DNA from: Priapulus caudatus
Lineage: Eukaryota > Priapulida > Priapulimorpha > Priapulimorphida > Priapulidae
Assembly (NCBI RefSeq): GCF_000485595.1
Contig: NW_014578593.1
Span: 24,812-48,927, forward strand
Direction: 5' to 3'
DNA length: 24,116 nucleotides
Each line of letters starts with the position of its first letter. Position 1 is the stretch's first letter. The notes under the pieces were generated by a model. It had not been told where the DNA came from, searched no databases, and worked only from the letters and a program-made list of their open reading frames with translations. Below are positions 9,504 to 17,745 of the stretch, one piece after another. The translations under genes and the position numbers were made by a program.

Positions 9504-9802
9504 CAATGGTGCAAATCCACTTTAGGCACCTTAGGTATCATGAAGTGATGCACAGGTTTCTGTGTATCATCAACTGATGCACAGACTCCGTATATCTAGG
9601 AATGATCCTTAAGTTGTAACACACTTCGTGATACCTAAGCCTTAAGCTTATGACTTAAGGTTAGGGTTAGGGTTAGGGTTTTTACATCATTCCTAGATAT
9701 ACGGAAAGTCTGTGCATCAGTTGATGATACACAGAAATCTGTGCATCACTTCGTGATACCTAAGGACCTAAAGTAAGGTGCCTAAAGTGGATTTGCCATT
9801 GG
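9504..9802. mobile_element. fold-back element 1 with (TTAGGG)n core
   Basis: Long inverted arms at about 9504-9625 and 9685-9802 (AATCCACTTTAGGCACCTTA against TAAGGTGCCTAAAGTGGATT) pair over most of their length. Between them is GGTTAGGGTTAGGGTTAGGG (9659-9678), three perfect telomere-type repeats. No coding capacity. It sits directly downstream of the ZSWIM-like exon. Confidence 0.82.
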
Positions 9803-9839
9803 TAATTTGGTATCAAACACCGATTTTAGGCTCATTTAC

Positions 9840-10084
9840 CTCTGATTCGGGCGAGTTCCTCTTCCGTTTGTCCTGACGTCTCCACCATGTTTGCACCTGA
9901 ACCGCACAAATCTGTACACGAAACGATCGGGGTACTTGGTTGTGTTTGGTCCAAGTTTCGCATTTTCTGATGCTACTTTCTTGCAATCATCTTTGACAAA
10001 GAGTACGCTGTGCTGTTCAGAATAGTCTCTGATTGCATCGTTCAGTTCATCAAACGAATTGTATTCATTGCCCACTTGCAACAT
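9840..10084 (-). CDS. ZSWIM/FAR1-like first exon (orphan)
   Basis: An ATG-started exon coding MLQVGNEYNSFDELNDAIRD, then YSEQHSVLFVKDDC... and RFRCKHGGDVRTNGRGTRPN, ending at a donor (CAGAG|GTAAAT). The pattern F.s..el..ai..Y....sv.FvkrD ... y..vrf.CkHgG resembles the N-terminal FAR1/MULE-derived domain of animal ZSWIM1/3-like proteins and Mutator-type transposases. No transposase core, SWIM finger or further exon is visible downstream, so it is either one exon of a longer gene, displaced like the others here, or an element remnant. Confidence 0.55.
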
Positions 10085-10434
10085 CCTCGGTTGTGTTTCG
10101 GTGATTCATTAGCAAACGGGTGCCTATTGATCGCGTGCCACTTCTTTCAACGATATATTCAATAGATTATCGCTAATAAAGCGAATATTGAGCCTACACA
10201 ACGAACAATAACATGATAAACAATGGAAGCAGTAACGAGGAGGACGCACAACTAAAGATGGCAATATCGCGAGATCTCGCGCGAGGATAAACTCTCGTAG
10301 ACTGGTTTATATCCTTATAGACAGATGCAGAAAGCCTGTCGGGCGAATAGCTAGCCTTGCTTTATTCGCCCGACGGTCGGGTCTATAGAGAACGGTTTCT
10401 TATTCGCCCGACCGTCGGGCGAATAGTCACTTTC
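10085..10434. repeat. upstream region with palindromic repeat pair
   Basis: CCCGACGGTCGGG at 10369-10381 and CCCGACCGTCGGG at 10407-10419, plus a broken CCTGTCGGGCGAATAG at about 10335, all in the TATTCGCCCGAC...GTCGGGCGAATAG context seen at 9050 and 20660. The block ends 15 bases before the duplicated SRP68 5' sequence starts. Confidence 0.7.
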
Positions 10435-10529
10435 ACCCCGTAACGTGCTGCCACCTAGTTGTCGGAGTTATCGGCATGGCTGCAAAGGGTGAGTTGGCAG
10501 CGATGGAAAAGAAAGAAAATACGGAAAAT
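10435..10529 (+). repeat. 95-bp direct repeat, copy 1 (SRP68 5' end)
   Basis: Identical by eye to 17211-17305, in the same orientation. It covers 41 nt of presumed 5' UTR and the first 54 nt of SRP68 exon 1. Sequence differs abruptly on both sides, which is typical of an unmerged contig overlap or a chimeric join. Confidence 0.9.
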
Positions 10530-10577
10530 GAAGAGCCCAAGAAAGAGCAGTTTACTCTGGAAAGTATCCTCTCAATC
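10476..10577 (+). CDS. SRP68: SRP68 exon 1
   Basis: Codes MAAKGELAAMEKKENTENEE then PKKEQFTLESILSI (34 codons) and ends at donor GTGAGA (10578) in phase 0. A charged N-terminal leader followed by the F.LE.L.I. segment is how SRP68 proteins begin, just before the HGLRHGDYQRYR block coded by exon 2. SRP68 with SRP72 binds the signal recognition particle RNA. The assignment rests on the short FTLESILSI match plus clear SRP68 exons elsewhere on this strand. The first 54 nt are duplicated at 17252. Confidence 0.72.
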
Positions 10578-11118
10578 GTGAGACTATAATTCGTAGTTTC
10601 ATAAGTGATTCTGTTTGGTTTTTGTTTCATCCGGTCGTACTAAGTCTAGCCAGATGGCTGTGATCGGTGATCCGTTTCTCATTCAATTCAACCTGCAGCA
10701 TTGCCACTGGCACTGCATACTTCTGTAGACATAGTCACATAAATTTATGCAGTAGAGAAGGTATGTGTATGCAAAACAGGATTAACTTATTCTCAACATT
10801 GTCTGATTTTCTCGTGGTTTGGTTTTACACAGAAGAAGTTCGATCCAGGTTAGGTTCAAATCAAGATTTTCGGTTTAGAATGGTTAACCCTGCTGTAGCT
10901 AAGCTGTTAGTGTTAGTGTTACATGACCTATTACTATTAGTATTAGTATTAAATTTCTTGGTTACACACTTACTAGCGCTATGGATGACCCTAGTTACAT
11001 TAAGTTTGATTATTTGATACACCATTTATCACATCAATCATCATATCATATATCGTCTTGTTCAGCTGTTAGGTTAGTTGTAGGTGTTATGTTTATGCAG
11101 ACAGGTAAAATTGTTCGC

Positions 11119-11305
11119 TGTGGCTATATGCCTGGCAGCCGGGCACGGTTTTCGATTTCCTAAATGCCCGGCAGTTCCTAACCCTAACCCTAACCCTTGT
11201 TTACTTGAGATAACGCTGCAAATTAAAAACTGGCGGGCATTTAGGAAATCGAAGACTGTGCCCGGCAGCCGTCAGATATATGCCGGCTGCCGGGCATATA
11301 GCCAC
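11119..11305. mobile_element. fold-back element 2 with (CCCTAA)n core
   Basis: Arms at about 11119-11173 and 11230-11305 are inverted copies (GGCTATATGCCTGGCAGCCG against CGGCTGCCGGGCATATAGCC; TTTCGATTTCCTAAATGCCC against GGGCATTTAGGAAATCGAAG). The core at 11177-11197 is CCTAACCCTAACCCTAACCC. Arm sequence is unrelated to the elements at 9504 and 16744. Confidence 0.8.
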
Positions 11306-11747
11306 TCTGAAAATTGTTGGACATTCTTTTGATTTATGTAGGTATAAGATATAACTAAGTATCGACTAGTTACTCTGTGGACTTACAGATTATGCATAGT
11401 GGTAAACTAGCATACATATAGGCTAGTACTATCCATGATATCTGTAGCTTTCCTCAGCACTTCTTCTACACAGCTACAGCTGCACTCAGATGTAGAGCTC
11501 TGTAGAAGCTCACAGTCACACAGTGCGAGCACACAGGCATCAGTGAGCTGTGTTTGATATAGTCTCCTGTGTGATTAGTACTTTGGTGTAAAGCACAGTG
11601 TGTGTAGTGTGGCGTAGATTCCTTAATGGCCGTCATCGCAGTATTGGTCGTAGTGAGAGATGCACAGCAGCAGCATGGACTCAGACACGGAGATTACCAT
11701 AGATACAGGTACGCCTGCATGCAGCCGTCGTCAGCTACACACGCATT

Positions 11748-12010
11748 ACTGCTCCAGTAAACATGTAAACAATACTAAACATGGTAATTGTTATTGTGTG
11801 TAGGAGTTACTGCACCAGTAAACATGTAAACAATACTAAACATGGTAATTGTTATTGTGTGTAGGAGTTACTGCACCAGTAAACATGTAAACAATACTAA
11901 ACATGGTAATTGTTATTGTGTGTAGGAGTTACTACACATATAAACATGTAAACATGGTAGTTGTTATCTTTATTGTGTGTAGGAGTTACTACACATATAA
12001 ACATGTAAAC
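11748..12010. repeat. 61-bp minisatellite, 3 good and 2 diverged units
   Basis: Units start near 11750, 11811 and 11872 (CTGCACCAGTAAACATGTAA ... TTGTGTGTAGGAGTTA), followed by two shorter diverged units. It lies immediately upstream of the SRP68 exon 2 candidate. Confidence 0.9.
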
Positions 12011-12014
12011 AATC

Positions 12015-12151
12015 TTAACCGCTTGATCGTACGTGCACGATATTCGCTACATTGGGGGGGATCGTCAAGAACGAGTTGGCTGTCGAAGCGGGGTCCAAAG
12101 GTGAAAGGCAAGAGGTGTAAAAGAAGGGGAACACTTGCACTCCTTAATTAA
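12015..12151 (+). pseudogene. SRP68: SRP68 exon 2 candidate, indel-ridden
   Basis: AACCGCTTGATCGTACGTGC followed by ACGATATTCGCTACAT can be read, allowing several one-base indels, as the conserved HGLRHGDYxRY of SRP68. The downstream part (TCAAGAACGAGTTGGCTGTC ... AAGGTGAAAGGC) fits the basic SRRLRRLRK...FK.G stretch. It ends near AAG|GTATAG. Its position after exon 1 and the split arginine codon needed by exon 3 agree. The many indels match the sequence quality seen around the N gap, so read error is likelier than gene decay. Alignment was made by eye. Confidence 0.4.
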
Positions 12152-12789
12152 GGTATAGGGGGAAATGCAGAATTGCGGCACAAATGCTAAACGCTCGACC
12201 TAGCTCGTGATAGTCGGGTATTAGGCATCATGGTGAGGAAAAGCCATCACTGTGCCGGAAAATAAATAGCGATGGGTCAGGTCAAACGGTCAATGGCAAC
12301 AGGGCTAGATTTAGACATTTTCTGAGGACATGCGACGGAGCGATTGAAAACACTTTTTGTTTCAGCGGTGACCCTATGCATTTTGCATATTGAAAGGACC
12401 ATTGAAATCTACTTCTGCTACATGCCGAAGATAATTGGTCAGATAACGTTTTGACCGGCTCAGACGGAGAGGGGGGTTACAACATGGATTTGTTGAGCTG
12501 TCTGTTAGAAAGAATTTGACTGCCGGGGTTTGCTTAGAGAATCTATACATACGCCTGGATGTACGAGGCTAGCAATGTCACAGTGAAATTTCAAAAGCTA
12601 AATTGGTTTAAGAGGGTTTCTGCGCCTTAATTTCGTAATAATTTATATGCTATTACTGTACTGTCAGTCACTGTTAGCATGTAACGTAGCCAGCCTGGCT
12701 ATGGTGCATGTGTTGTGGTACAGTGGAGTTTTGCCTTAATTGTTACAGGTGAGCAGCTCTCTATTGCCAGCCTGTAGGCTTGGCGTGAG
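12152..12789. other. non-coding, probably low-accuracy sequence
   Basis: No exon or repeat recognised. It lies between two segments that show indel-rich similarity to other parts of the window, so base-level accuracy here is doubtful. Confidence 0.45.
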
Positions 12790-13004
12790 GTAAAGATGGA
12801 TGAGTGCTTACTCTATTCTGTCTGCAGATAGTTGTTGCTACTACGATATGATGGCGAGCTTCCATCGGTTTAACTGCTTGAAGACACTTAAACGTACGCG
12901 CCATCTTCGGTGGCAACTTTCATAACGATTCCCAAGAACATCTTTTGAGAAGGTTCTGATACCATCCCTCGTGCGCATTCACTGTGTTGCGGTGTATGTG
13001 AAAG
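12790..13004 (-). pseudogene. inverted, indel-rich copy of the 2253-2450 exon
   Basis: From GAGTGCTTACTCTATTCTGT through TGCAGATAGTTGTTGCTACT to the N run, this matches the reverse complement of 2255-2462 with scattered insertions and deletions (e.g. ACCGAAGATGG against ACGAGATGG). Similarity stops near 12790. The error profile resembles that of the SRP68 copy beyond the gap. Confidence 0.75.
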
Positions 13005-13029
13005 NNNNNNNNNNNNNNNNNNNNNNNNN
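13005..13029. other. assembly gap, 25 N
   Basis: Run of exactly 25 N. Sequence on both sides is indel-rich relative to clean copies elsewhere in the window. A fixed-size 25-N gap flanked by raw-looking sequence suggests partial gap filling with uncorrected long reads (inference). Confidence 0.97.
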
Positions 13030-13104
13030 CTGCTGAGATTTCGTGTGTGTGTTTGTAGTGTACGTGGTAAATTTTCTTCTAGGTGGAATTATATTATTTT
13101 AGAT

Positions 13105-13140
13105 AGATGACAGCTTTAGATCCTCCCGCCAAGCCTGATT
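13105..13140 (-). pseudogene. small fragment like the 3' end of SRP68 exon 5
   Basis: GATAGATGACAGCTTTAGAT followed by CCTCCCGCCAAGCC resembles the reverse complement of 23497-23541. It is a second such fragment, about 280 bases below the main exon 5 copy, with the GT repeat between them. Confidence 0.5.
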
Positions 13141-13144
13141 CCCG

Positions 13145-13210
13145 ATGTGTGATGTTGTGTGTGTTGCTTGTGTGTGTATTATAAATACCTGTGAAGATGG
13201 GTGTGTTGTG

Positions 13211-13241
<31 letters not shown>

Positions 13242-13372
13242 GTGTGTGTGGCTCGTGCTGTAGTGTATATATAATGTGTGTGTGTGTGGTGGCTGGGTGT
13301 TGTGGTGGTGTAAGGAGAGGTGGTGGGCTGTGTTGTGGTGTGTGTGTGTGTGTCGTGATGTAGTGTGGGTTA
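13145..13372. repeat. (GT)n-rich low-complexity tract
   Basis: Long interrupted GT runs, longest at about 13207-13240. It corresponds in position and strand to the (CA)n tract at 23569-23616 downstream of SRP68 exon 5, read in reverse. Confidence 0.85.
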
Positions 13373-13389
13373 CATTCATAGTGTGACTT

Positions 13390-13607
13390 ACGTCTATAGA
13401 GTATGATGACAGTAGATCCTCCCACCAGCATTCCCCCTTGCACGACTAATTTTTCATCTTTGCAAATGGGAGTTACTGAGGGCGGACTGCGTGATCTTCT
13501 ATGTTGTAGTGCGCGAGTAACGGATGTTTAGGAGCAGTTCTGGCTATCTCTGGGTCAGCTGTTCAGATCTCAGTCAACATGGATCCTAGTTTATCAATTA
13601 GATTATC
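13390..13607 (-). pseudogene. SRP68: indel-rich inverted copy of SRP68 exon 5
   Basis: Matches the reverse complement of 23344-23542, e.g. GATGACAGTAGATCCTCCCA, TATGTTGTAGTGCGCGAGTA and CAGTCAACATGGATCCTAGT, with many small insertions and deletions that destroy the frame. On this strand it follows the exon 4 copy, the correct SRP68 order. Confidence 0.88.
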
Positions 13608-13609
13608 TA

Positions 13610-13960
13610 GTCACACAGACCGGACCAGTAGTTATGTCCCAGAGACAGGACCAGGAAGTTGTATTGTCACAGCAGACAGGACGAGTAGGTGTTTATCCTG
13701 CGTGGGCATTACGAGGGACTTGCTATGCACTGCATCACAGGGAGAGACTTGATTCCATTGATAGCCGATATGATTACAGGTGTGGCCAGGGACTTGAGAC
13801 TAGAGACTTATCAACATTACAGCTTATTTAGATTCGTAGTTATTATTGAGGACCTTCTTCCTACCTGGCTTTCTGAATATTTCATCCGGCTTTTCCATTT
13901 TATTGAAGTTCAAAGCTCAGCGTTGCTTGGCAATTGCTTGGTGATATTGCTGCCAATGAA
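13610..13960 (-). pseudogene. SRP68: indel-rich inverted copy of SRP68 exon 4 and intron 4
   Basis: The exon 4 part is about 13865-13950 (GAAGTTCAAAGCTCAGCGTT is identical to the reverse complement of the clean exon). 13640-13864 matches the clean 23081-23310 intron, including TATCCTGCGTGGGCATTACG and TGCTATGCACTGCATCACAG. Indels occur roughly every 10-20 bases. Confidence 0.9.
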
Positions 13961-14014
13961 TTTATTGTTCATGATTGATTTGCGTTACTTATAACTTTTT
14001 TCCTCTACTTCCCA

Positions 14015-14455
14015 CACATGGACCAGTGAAGACACTATCTCACCTCACACACAGACCCTAAACTTTCTTACCTCACACACAGGACCTATCTACTTCACAC
14101 ACACGACCCTAACTCTCACTCACACACACGACCTAACTTCACTCAACAACAGACCCTTAACTTTACCTACAAACACGACCGCTATATTCACTACGCCACG
14201 CCTAACTCTCACCTCACAACACGACCCTTAACTCTGTCTTCACTCTCATCACAACACACGACCCTAAAAAAACTTCTGCCTATCTCTCACTCACACACAC
14301 GACTCCTAGACTCTGCTTCTCGTCACTCCCACACGACCTAACTTTTTCTGCCTTCCCTCTATCTCACACAAACGACCTTAATCTGCCTTCGCTACTCACC
14401 CAAACACAGACCCTAACTCTAAGCTCCCCACACCCTAACCCGTATTCTCAACTTG
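14015..14455 (-). repeat. degraded copy of the 26-bp SRP68 intron repeat
   Basis: Irregular CTCACACACACGACCCTAACT-like units, the reverse complement of the clean 26-bp repeat at 22815-22925 and 23893-24116, with heavy length noise. It spans the whole exon 3-4 interval (about 440 bp), which neither clean block does. Confidence 0.85.
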
Positions 14456-14650
14456 ACCCTCTAGTTTGGTCAAGCGCGCGGTTTTCACATTTCATGGTTG
14501 CTGATTAGCAGTGCGTCGGCATTGCTGCGTTTGAATCGCGCAGACGCAATCGATAATGTTGGAAGCGTTACGCGGTTCGTTTGTTCGACTCAGGTTTCAG
14601 CTGGCATAGCGTAGCACTCCACGACGCGCCTCAGCGCTGATAGAGGGGCC
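14456..14650 (-). pseudogene. SRP68: indel-rich inverted copy of SRP68 exon 3
   Basis: Matches the reverse complement of 23687-23882: CTAGTTTGGT, CATGGTTGCTGATT, GCAGTGCGTCGGCATTGCTG, TTACGCGGTTCGT and GCATAGCGTAGC all align, with frame-breaking indels. On the minus strand it is followed by the 26-bp repeat, then exon 4, then exon 5. Confidence 0.9.
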
Positions 14651-14968
14651 ACATACCCCAGAAACCTTGGTGGTAAAACACAATGTGATGAGGAGGCACA
14701 TAGGAACCTGGTTGGGTTAAAACACAATTTGCTGATTGAAGCAGGGACACATTACAGGAACAGGTGGGGTAAACACAATGTGATGAGAGGGCACATACAG
14801 GAACTGGTGGTAAAACACCAATGCTGATGAGGCGGGAACTACAGGGACCTGGTGGTAAAACCCCCAATTGTTTTGATGAAGGAAAATACAGGAAACTGTT
14901 GATAAACACAATGCTGAGAGGGGACTACAGGAACCTAGTTGGGTAAAACACAATGCATTGATGGACAA
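14651..14968 (-). repeat. noisy array of the 43-bp splice-acceptor repeat, about 7 units
   Basis: Seven occurrences of an AAAACACAATG-like motif at 35-45-base spacing, each with GGAACCTGGTGG-like and GGGGCACATACA-like neighbours. This is the reverse complement of the 43-bp unit present only twice at 23617-23702. Confidence 0.82.
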
Positions 14969-15437
14969 TTGGGCTATACAGAAGGCGGTCAGGGAAATTT
15001 TCTTAAGTCAGTATTGTTGGTTAGATTGATTGAGTTCATGAGATTTTTCTAGCCACCTAAATCTAGAAAACTGACATTCTTTTAAGTTTGGCCTTCATCG
15101 ACTTTTTTTGCTCTTGCTAACGTTCTCTTGCGCTGGTCATGCATAAATGCAGTGACTTTTCCTGATCTTCGTAACCTCTGCGGTGCTTTGTGCCCAACTG
15201 TTGACGGACGCTCGGACGGACGGACGATCGTGCGATTCTACAAGCTGCATCTGACTATGTCAGATGAGCTAATAATTATCAACAAAGAACTTGACAATTA
15301 TTCACACTAACATAGCCAATACATTCTATATTACCCACTAACCAAACTTGTAACCAAACACATACTGTTACATAATACATAGCTAATGCATGATAAACAT
15401 CTGTATATCTATTGATATAATGAGGTGATGCTCCTAC
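14969..15437. other. presumed SPATA20 intron 3 (5' part)
   Basis: No exon. A GGACGGACGGACGATCGTGC segment (about 15212) next to CTGCATCTGACTATGTCAGA (an inverted repeat) resembles a dispersed invertebrate repeat. Exon 4 should follow lower on this strand but lies at 18472. Confidence 0.5.
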
Positions 15438-15584
15438 CATGGACGAAACTCGCTGAAGGATCGTCTTGAAACCTGGCTGGCCAAAGTAGCGATCGTTCGG
15501 TGGATAATACGTGCCTCCAACAATAGGTTTGAGGTCAGGGGTCAACCAGACACTCATCGGCCATCCACCATGCCCTGACGTAGC
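15438..15584 (-). CDS. SPATA20: SPATA20 coding exon 3
   Basis: Codes [20 protein letters not shown], then [29 protein letters not shown]: the conserved GGWP...LTP...P..GGTY.PP segment closing the thioredoxin-like domain (residues 106-154). The acceptor CACTAG|GCT was preferred over the nearer GTCAG because only it keeps phase 0 with exon 2 and restores the ATSG residues. Donor GTAGGA follows ATG, so exon 4 must begin with TGG, and it does. 147 nt. Confidence 0.94.
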
Positions 15585-15699
15585 CTAGTGATGAGTCATA
15601 AGCACAGAACGTACGTTAATAACCTCAATGAACAAACGACAGTACTGGAAACCCATTACTAGACACGTATAGAAATATATATCATATATATAAACTACA

Positions 15700-15848
15700 C
15701 CACCTACACAAGCACCCAAGCATGCACGCACACACGCACCCACGCACACAAATACGCACGCACGCACACACGCACGTGCGCAGGCACCTACACACGCACC
15801 TATGCACGCACGCACACACATGCACACATGCACCTATGCACGCACACA

Positions 15849-15904
<56 letters not shown>

Positions 15905-15910
15905 CGTACC
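15700..15910. repeat. (CACG)n / (CA)n microsatellite
   Basis: Pure CACG units at about 15855-15906 with irregular ACGCACNCACGC sequence on the left. It lies in SPATA20 intron 2. ORFs across it are artefacts. Confidence 0.95.
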
Positions 15911-15921
15911 TATGCACACAC

Positions 15922-16141
15922 CTGTATGAAGGTCATGTACATGCGATCGATGTCCGGTCTCTCCTCGCGATCCACCTTAATGCAGACAAACTTGTCGCTC
16001 ATCATGGCGCCGATGTCAGCGTCCTCGAACGATTCTCGCTCCATCACGTGACACCAGTGGCATGTAGAGTAGCCGACCGACAGGAAGATTGGCTTGTTCT
16101 CCCGCCTGGCCTTCTCATGCGCCTCGGCTCCCCACGGATAC
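15922..16141 (-). CDS. SPATA20: SPATA20 coding exon 2 (CHWC domain)
   Basis: Codes [20 protein letters not shown] then [20 protein letters not shown] and ...[22 protein letters not shown]. This is the core of the thioredoxin-like domain with the family's [13 protein letters not shown] signature; the CxxC cysteines are residues 59 and 62 of this model. The DREERPDID string is also diagnostic. Acceptor GAGCAG and donor GTGTGT; 220 nt, phase 2 to 0. Correctly ordered with exons 1 and 3. Confidence 0.97.
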
Positions 16142-16261
16142 CTGCTCATAGAAATCAAAACCATTGTAACACAGTGTATGAAACATTCATTCACTGCTAC
16201 AGCAATTACACACCATAAATGAAGCCATTAACGTATTCATGTAGTCAAACATGAGATGTAC

Positions 16262-16417
16262 CAGTCGACAGGATTGGACGCATGTTGTAGGAGGTAGGGG
16301 GACTTCTCTTGGGCGAGACGATTGGTCGGCCGGCCGGTGTTAGCAGCAGACGCCATGTTTCTCACAGCAGTGACTGCAGCAGCAGCGGATGTACGGACGC
16401 CTGCAAGCTCGTAAACC
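16262..16417 (-). CDS. SPATA20: SPATA20 coding exon 1
   Basis: From ATG at 16356-16354 it codes [20 protein letters not shown] then [12 protein letters not shown], the N-terminal [18 protein letters not shown] motif that defines the family. The donor splits the tryptophan codon (TG|G). The reading frame is also open upstream to a plausible acceptor (ATTGCAG at 16418), adding [20 protein letters not shown]. This Ala/Arg-rich stretch could be part of a targeting leader if a further 5' exon exists. The start is therefore provisional. Confidence 0.9.
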
Positions 16418-16592
16418 CTGCAATTACAACTAGGTGTTAACATATAAAGCACCACAAACTAAACATCACACCCACACGTTCCATATTGTGCTTCTGTTTT
16501 TCCACAGACAACCTCTACATACATATGTCATATGTGTGATACATGACATGCAACATGTACTTTATCAAGAGAAAATGAGCGTAGTTGTTATG

Positions 16593-16624
<32 letters not shown>

Positions 16625-17251
16625 TCGTGCTAATACTGTTTGTACCGTACCCTTGTCGTGCTAAGTCTAACTAGAAAAGGGCAGATAAGACACTGACAGT
16701 GCTGCCAGGCCAGCTCTAGTCTAGTTACAACTTGCGCTGAGAGAGTCTATATGTCCCCCAGGGTACTGCCGGAATGTACCCTGGTACTATATCTAATAAT
16801 TAATATGACGGACCGTACCTCGCCTACTCCACTAACGAGTCTAGGGAGTCACCTACGCCTACTCCCTAACCCTGATCCTAACCCTAACCATATCAAATAG
16901 TTACCAGGGTACGTTCCGGTATACCTGACCGTACCCAGGGTACGTTCCGGCAGTACCCTGGCCTGGGGGACATAGACCCTATGACTATGAGCACAACTTG
17001 CAGTGTTTACGTTTCGTTACCCGTGCTCGAGTCTGCACAGCAACGAAACGCTCTCACTGCTCACACACTGCGTTCGTAGCAGTAAGTGGTTTAAACCAGT
17101 CCATCTGTAAAAAATATTTCGCATGCCAAAATAAGCGAGGACATGTGATAAGAAATCACTTTTCAACAAATAATCTACATCGACTTCCTCCACAACATTG
17201 TTGACCCCTGACCCCGTAACGTGCTGCCACCTAGTTGTCGGAGTTATCGGC
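16418..17251. promoter_or_regulatory. putative SPATA20/SRP68 divergent promoter
   Basis: The interval separates SPATA20 exon 1 (-) from the ATG copy of SRP68 (+) at 17252, about 0.8 kb head to head. It contains a (TA)n run at about 16590-16624 and fold-back element 3. No clear TATA box or initiator was assigned. The inference depends on the 17211 copy of the SRP68 5' end being the correctly placed one. Confidence 0.45.
16744..16979. mobile_element. fold-back element 3 with CCCTAA-like core
   Basis: Arms at about 16744-16789 and 16908-16979 are inverted copies (GTCTATATGTCCCCCAGGGT against ACCCTGG...GGGGGACATAGAC; CAGGGTACTGCCGGAATGTA against TACGTTCCGGCAGTACCCTG). The core has CCCTAACCCTGATCCTAACC and then CTAACC at 16864-16889. 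Arms are unrelated to the elements at 9504 and 11119. It lies inside the putative divergent promoter. Confidence 0.78.
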
Positions 17252-17305
17252 ATGGCTGCAAAGGGTGAGTTGGCAGCGATGGAAAAGAAAGAAAATACGG
17301 AAAAT
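17211..17305 (+). pseudogene. SRP68: truncated second copy of SRP68 exon 1
   Basis: Identical by eye to 10435-10529. It carries the ATG at 17252 and 18 codons, then changes abruptly at GAAAAT|ATAG to the sequence that leads to SPATA20 exon 7. The upstream flank differs from that of copy 1. It is probably a contig end with an unmerged overlap, but a real partial duplication is possible. Confidence 0.85.
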
Positions 17306-17364
17306 ATAGTGTTTATGTAGTGTTTGAAAACCTAAACTACTGAATTTCTTAAAACATGTCTACA

Positions 17365-17470
17365 TAATTTCCTGGGAACTGGGAATTGGGATTTTATTTT
17401 ACTGGGAACTGGGATATGGGGTGTTTTTTTGCTGGGAAAGTGGGAATGTACCCCCCCGTTCCCCCCTCCT
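17365..17470. repeat. CTGGGAACTGGGA-rich element, block 1
   Basis: CTGGGAACTGGGAATTGGGA and two further variants precede a C-rich run on the downstream side of SPATA20 exon 7. A related CTGGGAACTGGGAAATGTGA block lies at 20435-20640 upstream of exon 8, so both are probably parts of intron 7. Confidence 0.65.
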
Positions 17471-17481
17471 GTATTACTCAC

Positions 17482-17556
17482 CTTGTGACTGAGATCTCTG
17501 GATACATACTGTAGAATGTCACGTGCCACCTCAGCAAATTCCTCCTTCTTAGTTAT
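17482..17556 (-). CDS. SPATA20: SPATA20 coding exon 7
   Basis: Short exon coding ITKKEEFAEVARDILQYVSR then DLSHK (25 codons), the A..IL.YV.RDL segment before [11 protein letters not shown]. Acceptor ACACAG and donor GTGAGT; phase 0 to 0. It is in order after exon 6, but exon 8 lies 2.4 kb above instead of below. Confidence 0.93.
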
Positions 17557-17745
17557 CTGTGTATAAAATAATATTGGTGAGTCAGCGATTGTGCAACTAC
17601 AAGCATGTGTGTGTGTGATAGAGTGAGTGCGAAGGAAGAATGAGAAAATTCTGATATGGAATACACACTATGACCGCCACAGTCTTACACTAGCAGGGGG
17701 CAGCACTGTAGTGTGTATCGTCAGCAGCAGGGGGCAGCACCGTAC

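Larger units (their letters stand above)
10578..12014 (+). other. presumed SRP68 intron 1
   Basis: No supported exon inside. It holds fold-back element 2 and the 61-bp minisatellite. A 116-codon ORF at 10667-11017 has a simple, repetitive LVLVL stretch and no recognisable family; I treat it as chance. Confidence 0.5.

Noticed and set aside
9659-9680. Interstitial telomere or chromosome-fusion site
   Set aside because: Only three repeats, centred in a fold-back element; two more such cores occur in other elements nearby.
10667-11017. 116-codon ORF, the longest repeat-free unassigned ORF
   Set aside because: Low-complexity Leu/Val stretch, no family resemblance, no splice or start support.
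11659-11708. Possible micro-exon MHSSSMDSDTEITIDT with a donor GTACGC
   Set aside because: Too short, no family match, and not expected between SRP68 exons 1 and 2.
15585-15900. Cys- and Ala/Arg-rich ORFs (ACVRACVRACV) and HARTHARTH ORFs
   Set aside because: Translations of the (CACG)n microsatellite.
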